Under the pieces are notes generated by a model. It ran no database searches. It saw only the letters and a program-made list of their open reading frames with translations, and had not been told where the DNA came from. DNA of 64,000 nucleotides from NCBI GenBank assembly GCA_032209605.1, contig JASFXZ010000032.1, positions 8,309,722 to 8,373,721 of the forward strand, given 5' to 3'. The position numbers and the translations under genes were made by a program. Source of the DNA: Mactromeris polynyma (lineage: Eukaryota > Mollusca > Bivalvia > Venerida > Mactridae). Positions 25,121 through 38,545 of this stretch are shown in pieces (position 1 is the first letter of the stretch; the number at the start of each line of letters is the position of its first letter).

Positions 25121-28100
25121 GGAGAATGAACATTTAAATAAGTGTGAAACTTTCATGAGTTACATGTGGCTGAATGCATCTTTTTCACAAAGTCTATCCA
25201 CGCTGGCACTTTTCATTTTCTTCACATTTTAAGTTAACGAGGCTAGAATGATGGATACAACCGAAGACATAAGTACTGGGGGAGTAAGTGTGTTATTACC
25301 CCTTGCCAAAAAATATGTGATATTATTTAGAATGGAATTTGAATTTTGCTTGATTTTGATTGGTTGATTTTGAATTTATCAGTGATGATATCAACCAATG
25401 AGAATGGATAGATTTTTCTTGTTCTACTGTGTTGATGTGTATTGATATGACAGCACATCCTGTGTTGAGATGATGGAGTTAAATATAGAGTGTTCAGAGT
25501 AAAAATTGGAGGACAATTTTAATGTGAGATGTTGGTTTCTTCTTCAGCAGGGAATTGTACATAGTCTCACCGATTGATGTTCGATTGATTTGTCTCTATG
25601 TTGCATTCTGACATGAAATTATATTGTCCTCACCACCGTGTACATTGTATTTATTTTGTATCAGTGGCCTTAAACACACTAGAATGGTCCATTGAGCTGC
25701 TAGGGTTGGATTTGATCAATTTTGAAAATATCGAGAAAATATTGACCAATAGAAATGCTGTACACAAAAATGGTATTCCAACTAGTTTTGAATTTCACTG
25801 TAACTCGTTAAATTTTAAGTTGCCAAATGGTTGCGATGAGTTTCAATACTTTTCATGTCATAATGCAAGATAACCATGTATTTGTTATAAATTTTACACA
25901 TAATTTCATATATTTCACCAGTGCCAAGTTTGTTTTTTCATTGATTGTTGAAGTCCTGTTTTTTTATCTTTGTGTAAATTTCTCTTTTTTACGTTAAAAA
26001 TTCTAATAATGCATTAGTTTTAACTTGTATGTGATCATGCATTTAAAATTGTGTCAGTTATTGTATTGTTCTGTATGTAATCATACAGGTTATATTCAAA
26101 TACATTGGTTGGTAGTTGCTCCACATATTACTATGTATGTCATAGGTAGCTCTGGTGGAATTGTTGATTCATTAAACATCTTCACTAAAAATACATTTTT
26201 CGGTATATATATATATTTCACCAGTACTCTGTCACATTTCAGTTTAGAATTGCAAATCACTGGTATACTCCAATTTTATTTGTCTATGAATTATGAAAGA
26301 AATTTAAAAAATTAGTTAGTTGAATACATTAATTTAATGCTATGTTATTTACATTGGATAAAATATTCTTATGAAAATTGAGCTAGGTATTTAAATTCTT
26401 TAAATTTTGATTCATATCATCAACCGTCTACATCAGGATTCTGCTCATCGGTTTAATACATTTATATATAACACTCCCCATCTGCACCGAAATATAATAT
26501 CATGATTTTAATTACGGCAGAAATGAATTTTCGTCTTGACTTCAAACTCTCGTTTCCCGGTTGAAGAAAATTTACCATATTATTTTGTACTGGATTATTT
26601 CGATTTCGAGATGTTTTTAAAAACCGAGAAATAAAAACCTTCTGTTTGCTGTGGAGATGTATACTATGACGTGTTTCCTCATATATTTTTTATTTCGAAG
26701 TTGATGAGGTCGAGTCCGAGTATTCATCTCCATGGCAACCCGATAACCACCAATATGCCATGCTTTTTTTAACAACTCTTAATGGATTACATTATTTCGT
26801 CTCGTTTAAAGTTGCAACAATTACAAAACATAATTGGTCAATACTAGGAAACGCCTCTTTACATTGACATTGACTTTCAAAATGGTGTTTTTCATACCGG
26901 AGAGTAAATCATTCTGTACTAATTAATGTTCATACAATAACTTTAAGTCAAATCTGATAAGTTCCGTTTTATCATACCTGTTTGAAATGCTACAATTGTT
27001 GCTTTAACTCTTGATACTGAGCCGGATTAATTTTGCACTAAAAACCTGGTATTTGCCGAACTAACTTTAATTTCGTAATAACTGCTGTGACATCAAATGT
27101 TTTCTAACCTTGAGAATCTTCTGCTACGAAAGTTTATTTCGTATTGATCATAAATATTTCTTGTTTATGTTATTCAGGGTATGAATAGAAGATTTTCTTA
27201 TATTGACATGCTCAGTAAATTCCTCTTAGTGTTTAATCGTCGGATTATCTTTTGAATTCTTCTTTATAAATGATAAGAAATTGAAAAATGACGTGTTTAT
27301 GTATATTGTATACCATATATTGAATAATCATTATATTCAGAATAATTACCCTGCAGAAAATGGCAGGAAAGCTCCTTTAATTGTTTGTTTTCTATTTGAT
27401 GAAATTTATGCCATTTTTTTATACAGAGATATTTTTATGATATATTAGCTGTCTTTTGCTAAGTGTTGAAATCAATTTGTCAGTATATTTTAAAAGAATC
27501 TTTCTTCCCGAAACGGTACAGTTTTATGTGTATCATACCTTTTTGTCCGGTCCTGTTATTTCTGTCGCCGTCCATGTTATAACTGTTATAGATGCCGTCC
27601 ACGATTTTATGCATGAATTTAACCGTCCACGATTTATTAATGATCTGATTTTTTTACATAGATTTATGTGTTTAGTCGGCTTGTTTAGTTACGATTTTGT
27701 TTATGTTAGTTTATGTAGATTATTTTCCGATAAACCACTGGTAAATTCGGCTGGCCTTTTTTTTCCGAAAATAGGTGAAAAAGTAAATGCTGATGGATTC
27801 TTAAATCTGTTTTTGACGTTTTAATGTCGGAAACTGAAAATCTGCTGATGCTGCATTTACCGTCTGCTGTTATTGTTGAGAATTTATTTTACAGTAACCA
27901 TGGAAACTGTTTGTTGATAAATTCACAATTGTTTTATCATTATTGACTCACACTGCTGTTATACTGTTTTTTGTATGGAAACATAAACAAAATAAGTACA
28001 TGTATTTAGGTATTTTTTTATAAAAATAAGCTTGAATAATTCACATGCCTTTGATATTGCCTAATATTTGAACAAAAAAGTTTGGTTAAAATCCATCTTA

Positions 28101-30170
28101 TGTGCAGAGTTTGTGAATTTTGCTTGAATATTTTCTACAATACCATTAAACTCCAGTGACACAATCCTGTCATATATACAAAGTGCTGATCTGTAATTTT
28201 GTGCTTTTTTACATTTTTTATTTTTAAGTTTTTTTTTATGATTGTTTTGTTTAGTTCACATGGTAGTGTAAAATGTTATATTTATTTTGTACTATTTAGA
28301 CACGAGTCCCATTTCAATACCTTTTTGTCTGTTTCGTCATAAATGATTTAGTATTATATATTGTTTGTCTGCATAGTTCTATCTTCTTGTTCACGTCGAT
28401 ACAATGTTTGAACTTTCTTTTTTCAGGGAGAGGTTTTAAAAAACACTTGTCATTATAAAATTGTGCTGTAAACTAGTTCATGCAGCTGTGCGAATGTGGC
28501 ATAAATGTTGTTCTGTTAAAAGAAAAAGGGTCTAGCGTACGAAATGTCCCATTCTGTTCATATTTAACTCTTTAAATAGTTCGATTTTTTTATTTTCATC
28601 GAACTATTCTAAACTAAGGCTTTGATGTAACTAACAGTATGTTGTTTTCCTCATATATTTTTCTCCAAGATGATCATATAGCAAAACTGGGGAACTTCAC
28701 CATTTAAAGGGGAGCGCCGTCATTATATTTGAGCTCGTATTTTTTGTTGAAATTTTCATTTCTGGTTCAAAGCTCACATTTTTTGTGTACTAAAATCCTC
28801 CCAAGTTCAAAATATGAAGCAAACTCTTTATGTATACACTTCGGTTTAAAACTTTGTATCCTATTTATGATCCTATGCACGGTGAAAGCTTACTTTTACC
28901 TTTAAATGTAAATCGTCGATAATATAGAATACCATATTAATACAGCTATCATAATACCAAGTTTTTCTTACATGTTAAATATCATGATGATTACTGCGTC
29001 ATTTGCTAATAATCCATACAGATTAAGCACTTGTGAACGGCACGGGATTAAACGCTTATTATATATTACTATTTGATAGTTCAGATCGCTAATACATTGT
29101 CTCGTGGTGTATATATCGGTCATGTTATTTACAAAGTACAATGGTGCAGAAACGTATATCTCGATCAATGGAAACTTTTAATGATTATTGGTAAACTGGA
29201 TTTAAAAATGTCGGCTAATTTGAATTCCTTTTAAACACTTCAATATAAATGTGTATCGTTATAATTTATATGAAGCCTTTTATGATTAAACCAACCATTT
29301 CTTTGTCAGGTACTTGATTAACGTCAACTGTTATAACACGGGTGTAACATTTGCATTTAAAGTGATCTTGATTGTGGTCATTGCTGCTAATTGTCTGTTT
29401 CAGTCGAAAACCCATTTTCATGTACATTTCAATTTGGAAAAAAAATATTTCTAATATGAGCCAAGGGTTCCAATTGTGCCCTTAATGTTGAATATCTTCT
29501 AGTTTGAACCTTTAACCAAGCCTTGACAACAATGTGAGTAATTGCCAATTAAGCTACCTTTAAGGATATTGTCACTCAATTAACTCTTCGGTATGTTTGT
29601 AATTAAGCTTTAGCTAATTAATTAATTTGCAGATGTGTAAATCTAGCCCCTTACTGTGTTAAAAACCAATAATAGTTACCATTAATATTAATGACTTAAA
29701 TTACAAAGCTTCAGGAAGTTTGGTTTAAAAAAAATCAGTTTCTATGTTGGAGGAATACTGTCCCCATATCATGTCTACAAATCATTTATGTTTTAACTTT
29801 TTTTACATTTCTCATTATTTCTTTACTAAAAGTATTATAATGTTTTGTTATCTACAATAAATTAAGGGTTTGTATGGATATGTAGCAGCTGTTAATAAAG
29901 GTATAAGTAATCATAGACCTGCCTTGTTGTTTTTTCTGTGATTTTTCCCCAAGCATGTAGTGCAGAGAGGTGAGGTTTAGACTTTTGTCTGTGAGTTATC
30001 AGTGGTACACGGGAGTCGGGCAACACCATATCCTGTTAATGGTTCTGACAGTTGATGCCTGTAGTTGTGAATGCTCATCAAGTTGATAGAAGTATGGTGA
30101 GGCTAATGTGAACAACTGAAACTACTGGCGTGATGTTAACATCCATGGGATAAAGCTAAAACAAAACTAA
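25121..30170. other. No gene seen
   Basis: AT-rich DNA downstream of PSKH1. It could be a long alternative 3' UTR or intergenic sequence. Open frames such as 27456-27824 start at TTG and show no family features. I saw no tandem repeat or obvious element. Confidence 0.5.
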
Positions 30171-30425
30171 CGGTTGTATATACCCCCTCCATAGAATGGT
30201 GTTGCCCTTGTCCATTTGTCCATCCGGTCTGTGTGTCCGTCCATTGTTTCAGATCAATATCTCTGGAAAGGATGAATGGATTCTTTTCATATCAGGCATA
30301 TAAGCAAAGGATAACAAAATACAGGTCAAGTTTGATTTTCGGTCACTGAGACCAATTTTTGGAGGAGTTATTGCCCATTTTGACTTGAAAGCCGAAAGTG
30401 TGGCATCTGTGTCCTATAGAAACAT
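30171..30425 (+). repeat. Dispersed repeat, relative of 4330-4770
   Basis: Begins taccccctccatagaatggt, has gtctgtgtgtccgtccat, an internal 'ggagttattgccc', and ends gtggcatctgtgtcctatag, paralleling 'gtgggggtatctgtgtcctatgg' of the first copy. Non-coding. Confidence 0.5.
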
Positions 30426-30680
30426 GTATATTGTTTATATTACTATTCACATAGATAGTTGAGCTTCAACATCTCAATATGGACTAATACTGGTCGCCTA
30501 GAATCATTAATTACGCAGATATTATGTTTTGTTAAGGATTGCGCCATTTACAATCACTGTGTCCATTACTTGATGCTGACCAACCATGGTGCATATACTC
30601 ATTCTCGTAAATCTGAATTCCTTGTCGAATTAAGTGGAATGGTTACAACCTATGGTATGTAAGAATGGCTAAGACTACGC

Positions 30681-30986
30681 ATGGTGTACTGTATTGTTCT
30701 TGATTTTGAAACGGGCACGTCGGTCTTTATTGGACTTCCAACAAGTTCATTGTCATACTCAACTTACCATCTTGGAATGTTCTATCCAAAATCTCGGCCC
30801 TCTACTGTAAGAACGTGGAGTAAAATAAAAATGATAAAAATGATAAAAACGCGTGTGTTTAGTCAGATAACATACCAACCAGAAGAATATAATATTGTGT
30901 GTTTTGAGTTTCCAGAAAATAGGACATGCTTGATAACATTACTCAGTTCTGCAAAGGAACGTAAACTTGTCAAAAATGACGTGTGA
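30681..30986 (+). other. 101-codon ATG open frame, coding status doubtful
   Basis: An ATG-initiated frame of 101 codons (MVYCIVLDFETGTSVFIG...). I recognise no domain. The middle contains a repeated KMIKMIK caused by a small duplication, and the frame stops just before the 25-bp minisatellite. A frame this long can occur by chance in 64 kb. Kept only as a candidate. Confidence 0.12.
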
Positions 30987-31060
30987 ACGTTGAGAAGAAA
31001 CCCAAAGTATTGAGTGAAACGAAGAGCGATCTGACAATCTGATGCACATGGGATTGTCTC

Positions 31061-31535
31061 GAGTTCTTTCCCTTTATCCATTCTATAGTTCTTTCCCTTT
31101 ATCCCTTCTATAGTTCTTTCCCTTTATCCATTCTATAGTTCTTTCCCTTTATCCATTCTAGAGTTCTTTCCCTTTATCCATTCTATAGTTCTTTCCCTTT
31201 ATCCATTCTATAGTTCTTTCCCTTTATCCATTCTATAGTTCTTTCCCTTTAGCCCTTTCTAGAGTTCTTTCCCTTTATCCATTCTAGAGTTCTTTCCCTT
31301 TATCCATTCTATAGTTCTTTCCCTTTATCCATTCTATAGTTCTTTCCCTTTAGCCCTTTCTAGAGTTCTTTCCCTTTATCCATTCTAGAGTTCTTTCCCT
31401 TTATCCATTCTATAGTTCTTTCCCTTTAGCCCTTTCTAGAGTTCTTTCCCTTTATCCATTCTAGAGTTCTTTCCCTTTATCCATTCTAGAGTTCTTTCCC
31501 TTTAGCCCTTTCTAGAGTTATATCCCTTTATCCCT
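31061..31535 (+). repeat. 25-bp minisatellite, about 18 copies
   Basis: Head-to-tail units of gttctttccctttatccatt plus cta(t/g)a, period 25 bp, with about 18 clear copies and a decayed one ending at 'gttatatccctttatccc'. Units of type 'tagccctttctaga' recur every three or four copies, showing block duplication. The terminal unit resembles the common mollusc phrase 'gttatctcccttta'. An inverted copy (aagggagataactctagaag) lies 100 bp away at 31640. Confidence 0.92.
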
Positions 31536-32730
31536 TATACAGTGTATGTATATATAGTCTGCATTATCTACCCCTTAACACTACGTTCACTATTTTGAAG
31601 TACTACGGGAACCAGACCATTCTATATATGGTATAAATAAAGGGAGATAACTCTAGAAGTGGTTAAGGAAAATAACTCGTGACAATCACCTGTGGTTATA
31701 CTGAGTGAAGGCCTGCAGAGGCTTTCTCACAAACAATTCAAGACTGAAATGCAGACTTATTCTTTAAGTGTTAAATGTTTATTTTGACACTACAATGTTG
31801 TGACAATATAAATTTTGATAAAATTTGACAAAAGTGTAGAGTGAGCGACAACTTGTATTCAGACACAATTTCATTCGTCAAAATTGAATGAAAATGAAAG
31901 GCTGGTCAATTTAACTTTTGCAAATTTGAACTCTAAGTCTGTGTGTCAGTCTTAAATTGTATCTTGTCGTGATGTTAAAAGTACGTATACGCGTCAAATG
32001 CATTTCTCACGTCAGGAAAGTCTGTCCAGTCACTATAGACGCAAGATGTCTTCTCTATTTCCTTTATAGAGGATATCAAGTGTATTGCAACATCTCCGGA
32101 GTAAGATCATTTGGGAGATGCAAAGTTCAGCGCTTGTTGAGAGGTTGTTGCTTAAGAGAACTTAAATTGGTCGTTATGTTTTACTACGGGAAAACTGTTG
32201 ATGTTTTTTGAAGTGAGGTTGTTGCCGAGTCAAGAGATGGCCACTCTGGCGCGGTGTCACTGTAACAATACGTGTTTACAGCATATAATACATCGAAATT
32301 AGTATCATTAACCAACGAACTATTTGCACTCGAACCATTATCTAATGTTTTCATGCAGACTTTTGTATACATCAACAAAATTTAGCAAAAGTAACAAAAG
32401 CAATCCTTCCCAGAATTATTTTACAATGAACGTCGAAAGAAGTTCGGTACTGTAATTGATAAGTAGGCCAGTGCTTAGTGTTTTTCCTAAGTTTCGCATT
32501 ATCAGCCTTTATCAGCCGTTTTATTTCTAAATAGCTGAACATCGTTCACCACAAAATACGTATACATGCACGAAACGTTCCCAGTTCCACGATAAAACCG
32601 TTCATTCATGAACCTAAATCATTCAGAAGTTCTGAGAGAGAAAAACGGAAGGTTCTGAGGATATAAATCACGGCTTACAAAACAAGACTTATCATCTTTA
32701 TCGATACACTCGTAATAGGGTTAGTGTGCT
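31536..32730. other. No gene seen
   Basis: Unique-looking AT-rich DNA. The only item noted is aagggagataactctagaag at 31640-31659, inverted relative to the end of the 25-bp array. Confidence 0.45.
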
Positions 32731-32937
32731 GTAAAATCAAGTATTTTAGGGCGGATGAATATTTCGCGAGTTGAAGTTATCAGGTGAGTTCGCGAGGTGA
32801 AATATTCGCGAGTTTCTACCTTCAGTTTTGCCGCAAAATTAATTCAACAACATTAAGCGAGCATTTATTTTCGCGAATATACCGATCTCGCGAGAATAGC
32901 GAAAAATAATTGCTGGCGAAATTTTGTGATTTTACAA
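32731..32937. mobile_element. MITE-like element with TGTAAAATCA ends and TCGCGA motifs
   Basis: tgtaaaatcaagtatttt at the left is mirrored by aattttgtgattttaca at the right, a terminal inverted repeat of about 10 perfect bases with a looser extension. The 207-bp interior contains at least four TTCGCGA or TCGCGAG phrases in both orientations, so the element is partly self-complementary. Target duplications are unclear. Confidence 0.5.
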
Positions 32938-33169
32938 TATTTGAAAACGTTACCAAGTTGACCCAGTTCTCTAGACAGACTAGTTTCCAATCAATCACTT
33001 TCGAAAATACACAGCGATCAGAAACACAGCTAGCTTGTTACAAATGGTTTAAACAGGTTATTCTAATATTTGATAAATGAGTACGGCATGTATATGGCAG
33101 ACGATGTTTGAAATTATTCGCAGACGACGGAAAAGTACTGCGGCAAGTTAAATACTAGTATACAGCGTC

Positions 33170-33340
33170 CGTTATTACCTGATTCGCGTCACGATCGACT
33201 TATCTTCGTATTCTCTAAAAAATGGCGGGCGACGTTCAGCATCTGAATTGGAGGGGCAGTTATAGCTCGTCTGTTTTTGAAAAGAAATTAGAGCTATCGT
33301 CGCACTTTGATCGAACATGTTAAAACATGGTTAGTTCAGT
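33170..33340 (+). promoter_or_regulatory. CpG-rich patch with ATGGCGG motif, possible first exon
   Basis: A local rise in CpG (gcgtcacgatcgac, cgggcgacg, tatcgtcgcac) includes AAAAATGGCGGGCGACG at 33219. The ATG at 33223 opens a 33-codon frame (MAGDVQHLNWRGSYSSSVFE...) ending at a TAA. A donor-like ATG|GTTAGT follows at about 33329. It resembles an animal promoter and leader, but I could not find a downstream exon. Confidence 0.25.
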
Positions 33341-33767
33341 TGTGTTCAGTTTGTGTTCAGTTTGACCAGAAGAGGAACGGCTGCATCCGCTAGCTGTGTT
33401 CTTGTTTTCTATCGTAATGTTGCTTGGTTACAAACATACTCTTGAACAATATTGGAGAATCAATTCTAAAATCCAGTCAGGAGTCTAACTTCTTTATTGC
33501 AAGAGGCTGCTCATTTGGAACAACCCAATTTTCCATGTGGGCCTCGACAAAAGAAACATTACATTGTTCATGTACATGTACATACAATTGAGAACAATAA
33601 TAGGCGGGACAAAAGAACAAATAATTAAATACAGATACAATGAAACATAACAAAACAAAAACAAGAAAAAACGTAAAATTATCACTTATTAACGTGGATT
33701 TGGACTTCCATTGTTTGTATGTATGTCTGACTGTGTTCAAACTTTGGAAACTGCGGTAGAAGCTCGT

Positions 33768-33832
33768 GCAGGGTGAGATTCGAACTCGCCAAATCCAGAA
33801 CACGATTCGTGCGTTCTACTCCTTCACCCTGC
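33768..33832 (-). mobile_element. tRNA-like sequence (SINE head or tRNA pseudogene)
   Basis: Minus strand: GCAGGGTGA at the start pairs with TCACCCTGC at the end, the middle reads agtagaacgcacgaatcg, and a near-perfect B box GAGTTCGAATC is present. It is 65 nt, shorter than a tRNA, and has no clean anticodon arm, so it is probably a SINE head or a decayed tRNA copy. Confidence 0.5.
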
Positions 33833-34428
33833 ACCTCCCCTCTGATAGGATATACAAGTATCCAAACAAGAATATGTAGCGAATCGGTCAAAGCTATACA
33901 TTTCTTATGTTAGTGGCGATATAATTGTTACCAACTACACGCAAATGTTGAATAGAATTGAACAAAGTGTTGTTGAATTATGAACAAGACTAGCACTACT
34001 TTCAGTCAGGGGTTCATGGGACAAAAAGTAGTTCTTATACATTGAATTATGCATTTGTAATGGTGTTTCAATTATTCACATTCTCTGCATTCTTGGGTAT
34101 AGATGGCATGTCCCATTTATTAGCTTATGTGAACGAAATCATTATGCTGGCTTGGCACACAATACAACAATTCGTAACGGAAACAATCAATAAAATTAAC
34201 TGCTATGTAATGACCTCGCTGAGAAAATACGACGCCTGACTTAATTGGTTTTCCTACCGTATGTCACAATTTCAGAAAGTTCGAAGTGCGCTCAAAAAAT
34301 TATATATGCAGATTGAGTTTAGATGCAGATACTGAGAACTGTTGGTGGTAAGTTTGATACCCTTCTCCTACCACTGAGTCCAAAGAAGTCGTATAGCAAG
34401 GTTTGCATGCCGTCTAATTGGTTTTAGT

Positions 34429-34439
34429 CCCCCCCCCCC
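34429..34439 (+). repeat. Poly-C run of 11
   Basis: Eleven consecutive C in non-coding DNA. Confidence 0.95.
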
Positions 34440-34960
34440 AGTAATACCGGACAGTTCCAAGGCTGCGAGGCCGCTGTTTGCCAATGTTTCTCATTATGTC
34501 AGATTGTTGTGCTGAATTGTGTTGTCCTCCGTTTTAAGCGCAGCCGTTTTAAGCTCTCTTTGCTGCATGCGTCACAGCGATGCGTAAGCCAATCAAATCT
34601 AAGCTTAAATGTCGAAGCAAACTTTGGACAGCCGAACTGTGTTTGTAACATGGACGCTGATTTGTTCAAATATGCACTTTGTTAACACTGGACGTTAGTA
34701 TTTTGCAACCCCTCCCCATTTTTATGTTATTTTGTGCCCCGGGAATTGTTTTGTGAATGTTGCTTTCCCTCAGGTATTCTTTGTTGCTGTTTTCAATTGT
34801 TTCAAATGATGAAATAAATACATGTACATGTACTTGCAAAATAATAAGGTATGCTGCTGATCCATTGAACAGTTTCTCGTGACAATTGGTTGAAGAAATA
34901 TGCAATGGTCCACCCTTTGAGCATTGCAAATTACGACTGTGATTGAAAGGTTCATGCTAT

Positions 34961-35150
34961 ACAGAGGTTAAATTGGTAGAACTGATACAATCCTTGAAGA
35001 GAGGTCCTTCCTTAGGATTCTTCCCCGATTTTTACAATCCCTGATAAAGGCGTTAGTACTGGACAGAAACAATGAAAGCGGTCTTCGAGAGAGATTCATA
35101 TAAGTTGTCAGAACTTGTTACAAGATCGATGTAAAATAAATAAGTTAAAC
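34961..35150 (+). mobile_element. SINE copy lacking its tRNA head
   Basis: The body phrases 'ttagtactgg', 'cttcgagagagatt', 'acaagatcgatgtaaaataa' and 'ataagtt' match the SINE family of 20690-20885. The B-box end is missing; the copy begins instead with acagaggttaaattggtag, a 19-bp phrase that also occurs at 38240-38258 just before another SINE. Confidence 0.55.
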
Positions 35151-35959
35151 TGAATTGTTATACAGAGAGAGACGATATCGATCATAAGTTTGACACTTAA
35201 GCGTCAATTTGCCAGCAATCATCATTATTCTGCCAAAACAAAAATATGCGACAAATTCTAATGTGTAGCTTATGGCATAGTTCAAGTGCTATTCATTTGT
35301 CTAAGTTTTCCTAATCGTCAGAGACGGGTATTTTGTTGCCGTACGTCATTTCAATAATGGCTTTTAAACTGTAACATAATTCCTGTGCCACTTAGAGTTC
35401 AGTGGAAACAAACTGCTTGTCGACGTAAGCTGGATCAAGTTGTGTGCCAAAAACCAGCCATGTGGATAAGGGACAAAACAAAAGCGCACCGAATTCGAAG
35501 TGTCCGATTTATAACGCAAGCTGTACATAATAGTGGCGTTATATAAGAATTATATAAGTTTAAAGAGATGTGACCAAGCATCCCCTATCTCCAATCCAGA
35601 GTTATCGTTCGTTGTTTTCCAAGAAAATAAGTTAATTGTACTGGTCGAACGCTTTGTCTCGTCTCAGAACCCATTGCAAAACAAACTCCCCTTCAGTGAG
35701 AGAATGTACCGTTCTCCCGATGTCTTCGCTGTGAATGGCGATGCGTGATGACGATGATCGATGATGCTTATAATGTCCGCTTATCAAAATCAGCTTTCAT
35801 GAACAATGCTTTACATTACGTTGCTTTTTTGCTGATTTATTTTCGCTGAAACCGCAGAACACGTATTGGTGTATGATGCAGACTCCAGCACTATGTAAAC
35901 TTATCGTTAATGACATTGCACCGGTTTGACAGGAAATCTATACCGCGACAACAATGCAA

Positions 35960-36045
35960 ATCTGAATTCCGGAAGTCGTCTGCCCAGTGTTGTTCATTGC
36001 CGGAAGTTGTCACCGGGAGGTGGCGCCAACGTCTGGGCGAGACAC
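35960..36045. promoter_or_regulatory. Promoter-like CpG patch with two ETS sites
   Basis: CCGGAAGT occurs twice, at 35969-35976 and 36000-36007, followed by ggtggcgccaacgtctgggc. The phrase cgccaacgtctgggcgag (36024-36041) is nearly repeated at 40679-40697 upstream of a probable gene. This suggests a start site, but I could not identify the transcript on either strand. Confidence 0.3.
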
Positions 36046-36862
36046 AAACGGTATCATAGCTGTCGAGAGTGGTTGGCTATTATGTGGAAAACAACATGAT
36101 TAATTTGTCCACATTTACTTGGAGACGACCAAATTTAAATTTATGAGAGCTTTGCATATTTATTTTATATGAAAACAATATCCCGACTTCAAGGACGCTG
36201 AATCTCTATGTGCAGGCAAAACAAACATTAGAATAACAACAGAGAGGTTGGTTTTATTTGTCCATAGCTCGAAATGTTTTCAACATTTCCATTACAGCAT
36301 AATGATGATACTGAAATTGAAAACATGTATATGCAAAGAATGAAGTACACGTGTATGAAGCAGTTTGGGTTTGTCAGGTTCATCAACATTGACGACAACA
36401 ATATTTAAATACCGTATAGACTAAGAAGCGCTGCTGGTGTGTGCAACATAAACACGCAACTTACGATGTAAACAAACTGAATATTTCGTGCCCATGTAAA
36501 CAAAGAACGATGAATTAGTTCAATATTGAACGCCCAGTACATCTTTTAAAGTAAGTTTTTTCCTTAGAATGTATTTTATTAAAGAATGTATTCTAAAATA
36601 CGGTTAAAATAATTATGCTGATTTGGCTGAAAGGGGAAACACAACACCAGATAATATTGTGCACTTTTTTCCACAATCGAACCACAGTCACGGGTCACAG
36701 CAAGTGGTCTGTGATACTGCACCGCAACCCTAGATCAGCCAATGCACATGTACGTATAATGATAGAGAGAATAAGTTGCTACAGGGAAGACAATGCCTCT
36801 CCATACAGACCTCCCGGAAACCACAACACATCAGACATTTGAGGAGGTGCAAGGGCAAATAC

Positions 36863-36938
36863 ACATGTAAACAGAGGCGCAAGGAATGGCTTGGTCGACC
36901 ACATGTGAACAGAGGCACAAGGAATGGCTTGGTCGACC
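36863..36938 (+). repeat. 38-bp tandem duplication
   Basis: 36863-36900 and 36901-36938 are two copies (acatgtaaacagaggcgcaa against acatgtgaacagaggcacaa, both ending ggcttggtcgacc) with two differences. Confidence 0.9.
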
Positions 36939-38239
36939 ATGAAGGACAACTAAGAAGAATCACGTCTGTGTGTTGTTAGGCAATGTAACGCTAAAGTGCA
37001 TGGTTACCAAACCTTTCAACTGATTGAAGCCCTCAGTAGTTATATAGGCTGACAGTTCCTGGACTTCGGTGCTGTTGTTTTTCATCGTGTTTATTGTAAC
37101 GCAGTCTTAGGCTGGATTACCTGCCCTTACCATTTCATTATCGCTTCAATCAGTGTTATATACATGTACATTGCATTTATTTTGACGGTGAAGAACAAAC
37201 CGACTACTACATGTATATTGAAAACCATCAGAATGAAAAATTCCTCTACAATATGGGTTACCAAAAACAGTATCTTTGTCATAAATGAAAAGTTCATTGA
37301 ACTAAAATATCTAAATAAGCTTACAAAGAAAGCAAAACACTAATATGGATTCGCGGGGATCACTGATCGACGGAGATACGCCTTTTTACAGTTCAATAAC
37401 ACACTTCCTATGCATAATAAAGGTATGTCGATTAAATCAATCGTCTGTATTTTTACTTCGACCAAACATTTGCTGAGTTCATTGCTCTCCAATCTTCTTG
37501 GTTGTTTATCGGGGACACAACGAACTATAAAGCTAATCAACAATGTTTTCTCCTTTTAGAATTAATCAGTCAATACAGACAATGTCACATAATGTCTAAT
37601 TAGTCTAAGTCTTACAGATTCCATTCTTAAGACGAATTCAGCGCTTGATTCCTTCAAGAGAGAAAGTTTAAGCTTTTCAAAAAGGCTAGATGCCATCAAA
37701 AAAGGAAATGCACTCATTTCAAACGCTTAAATATCGTATTTGTAACTTAAAAATGTGATAACAACGTCAAGTCAATATGGACAGCCATTTGTGAACTACA
37801 CACTTTATCATCCTGTCTACTAGTATATGTTAGTAAAACTGTTTTGATCTTAAAGTACCGCATTTGGCATAGCAGACGACACTGCTTCGTTAGACTGCGC
37901 TCCGCTGATTGTTTCTAGATATACATTAAATGATAGATATATTTATTGCAAAGGGCAATATTGCCCATTAGCATACATGTAAATATTAACACAAGTATAA
38001 ATAAATGCTTTCGATCAATGTACAAATTTTTAAAGCATAATCAATTACCAAACAAACAAAAGGTTAGTTAGTTAAGAGATTGTAATCAATTTTAATTAAA
38101 TACATGTTAAAATATCACCATCGACCCGTAGCATACACCAAATTATATCCACGACAATAAACATACACAGAGCAACCTCTCCTGAGCAACATCCTTTAGA
38201 TGATGCAAGTTTCGACTGTTATTTAGAGGTTTTTGTTCT

Positions 38240-38545
38240 ACAGAGGTTAAATTGGTAGTGAACTTTATATCTCCCTTGGCCGAGTGGCTAAGGCATCCGC
38301 ATTGGGAGCGGGAGGTGGAAGGTTTGAATTCCGGTTGGGGTCCGTTCTGATATGGCCGGTTGGTGAGCCGTCAGCTAGTTTAATAATGGTTACCGTGCAC
38401 CTACCTGCCTGATGCCTGCATTAAAGGATAGGAACTGGGAAGTAAATGTGCTCAGAAAGTAGGTGTCTCATAAGTCACAAATGGCTGACCCTTTAAATAT
38501 GGGTGACATTGTAATAAATAAACACTTTACTTTTACTTTTGTAAG
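38240..38545 (+). mobile_element. tRNA-derived SINE, second family
   Basis: Starts ccttggccgagtggctaagg then catccgcattgggagc, very like a type II (Leu/Ser) tRNA with a long variable region, and has a B-box-like aaggtttgaattccgg. The body differs from the other SINEs, with 'gatatggccggttggtgagcc' and 'caccta.ctgcctgatgcctgc', and ends in aataaataaacactttactt plus T-rich repeats. It is a distinct tRNA-Leu/Ser-type SINE. Confidence 0.65.

Noticed and set aside
27456..27824. 122-codon open frame downstream of PSKH1
   Set aside because: Non-ATG start, hydrophobic low-complexity composition and no splice context.
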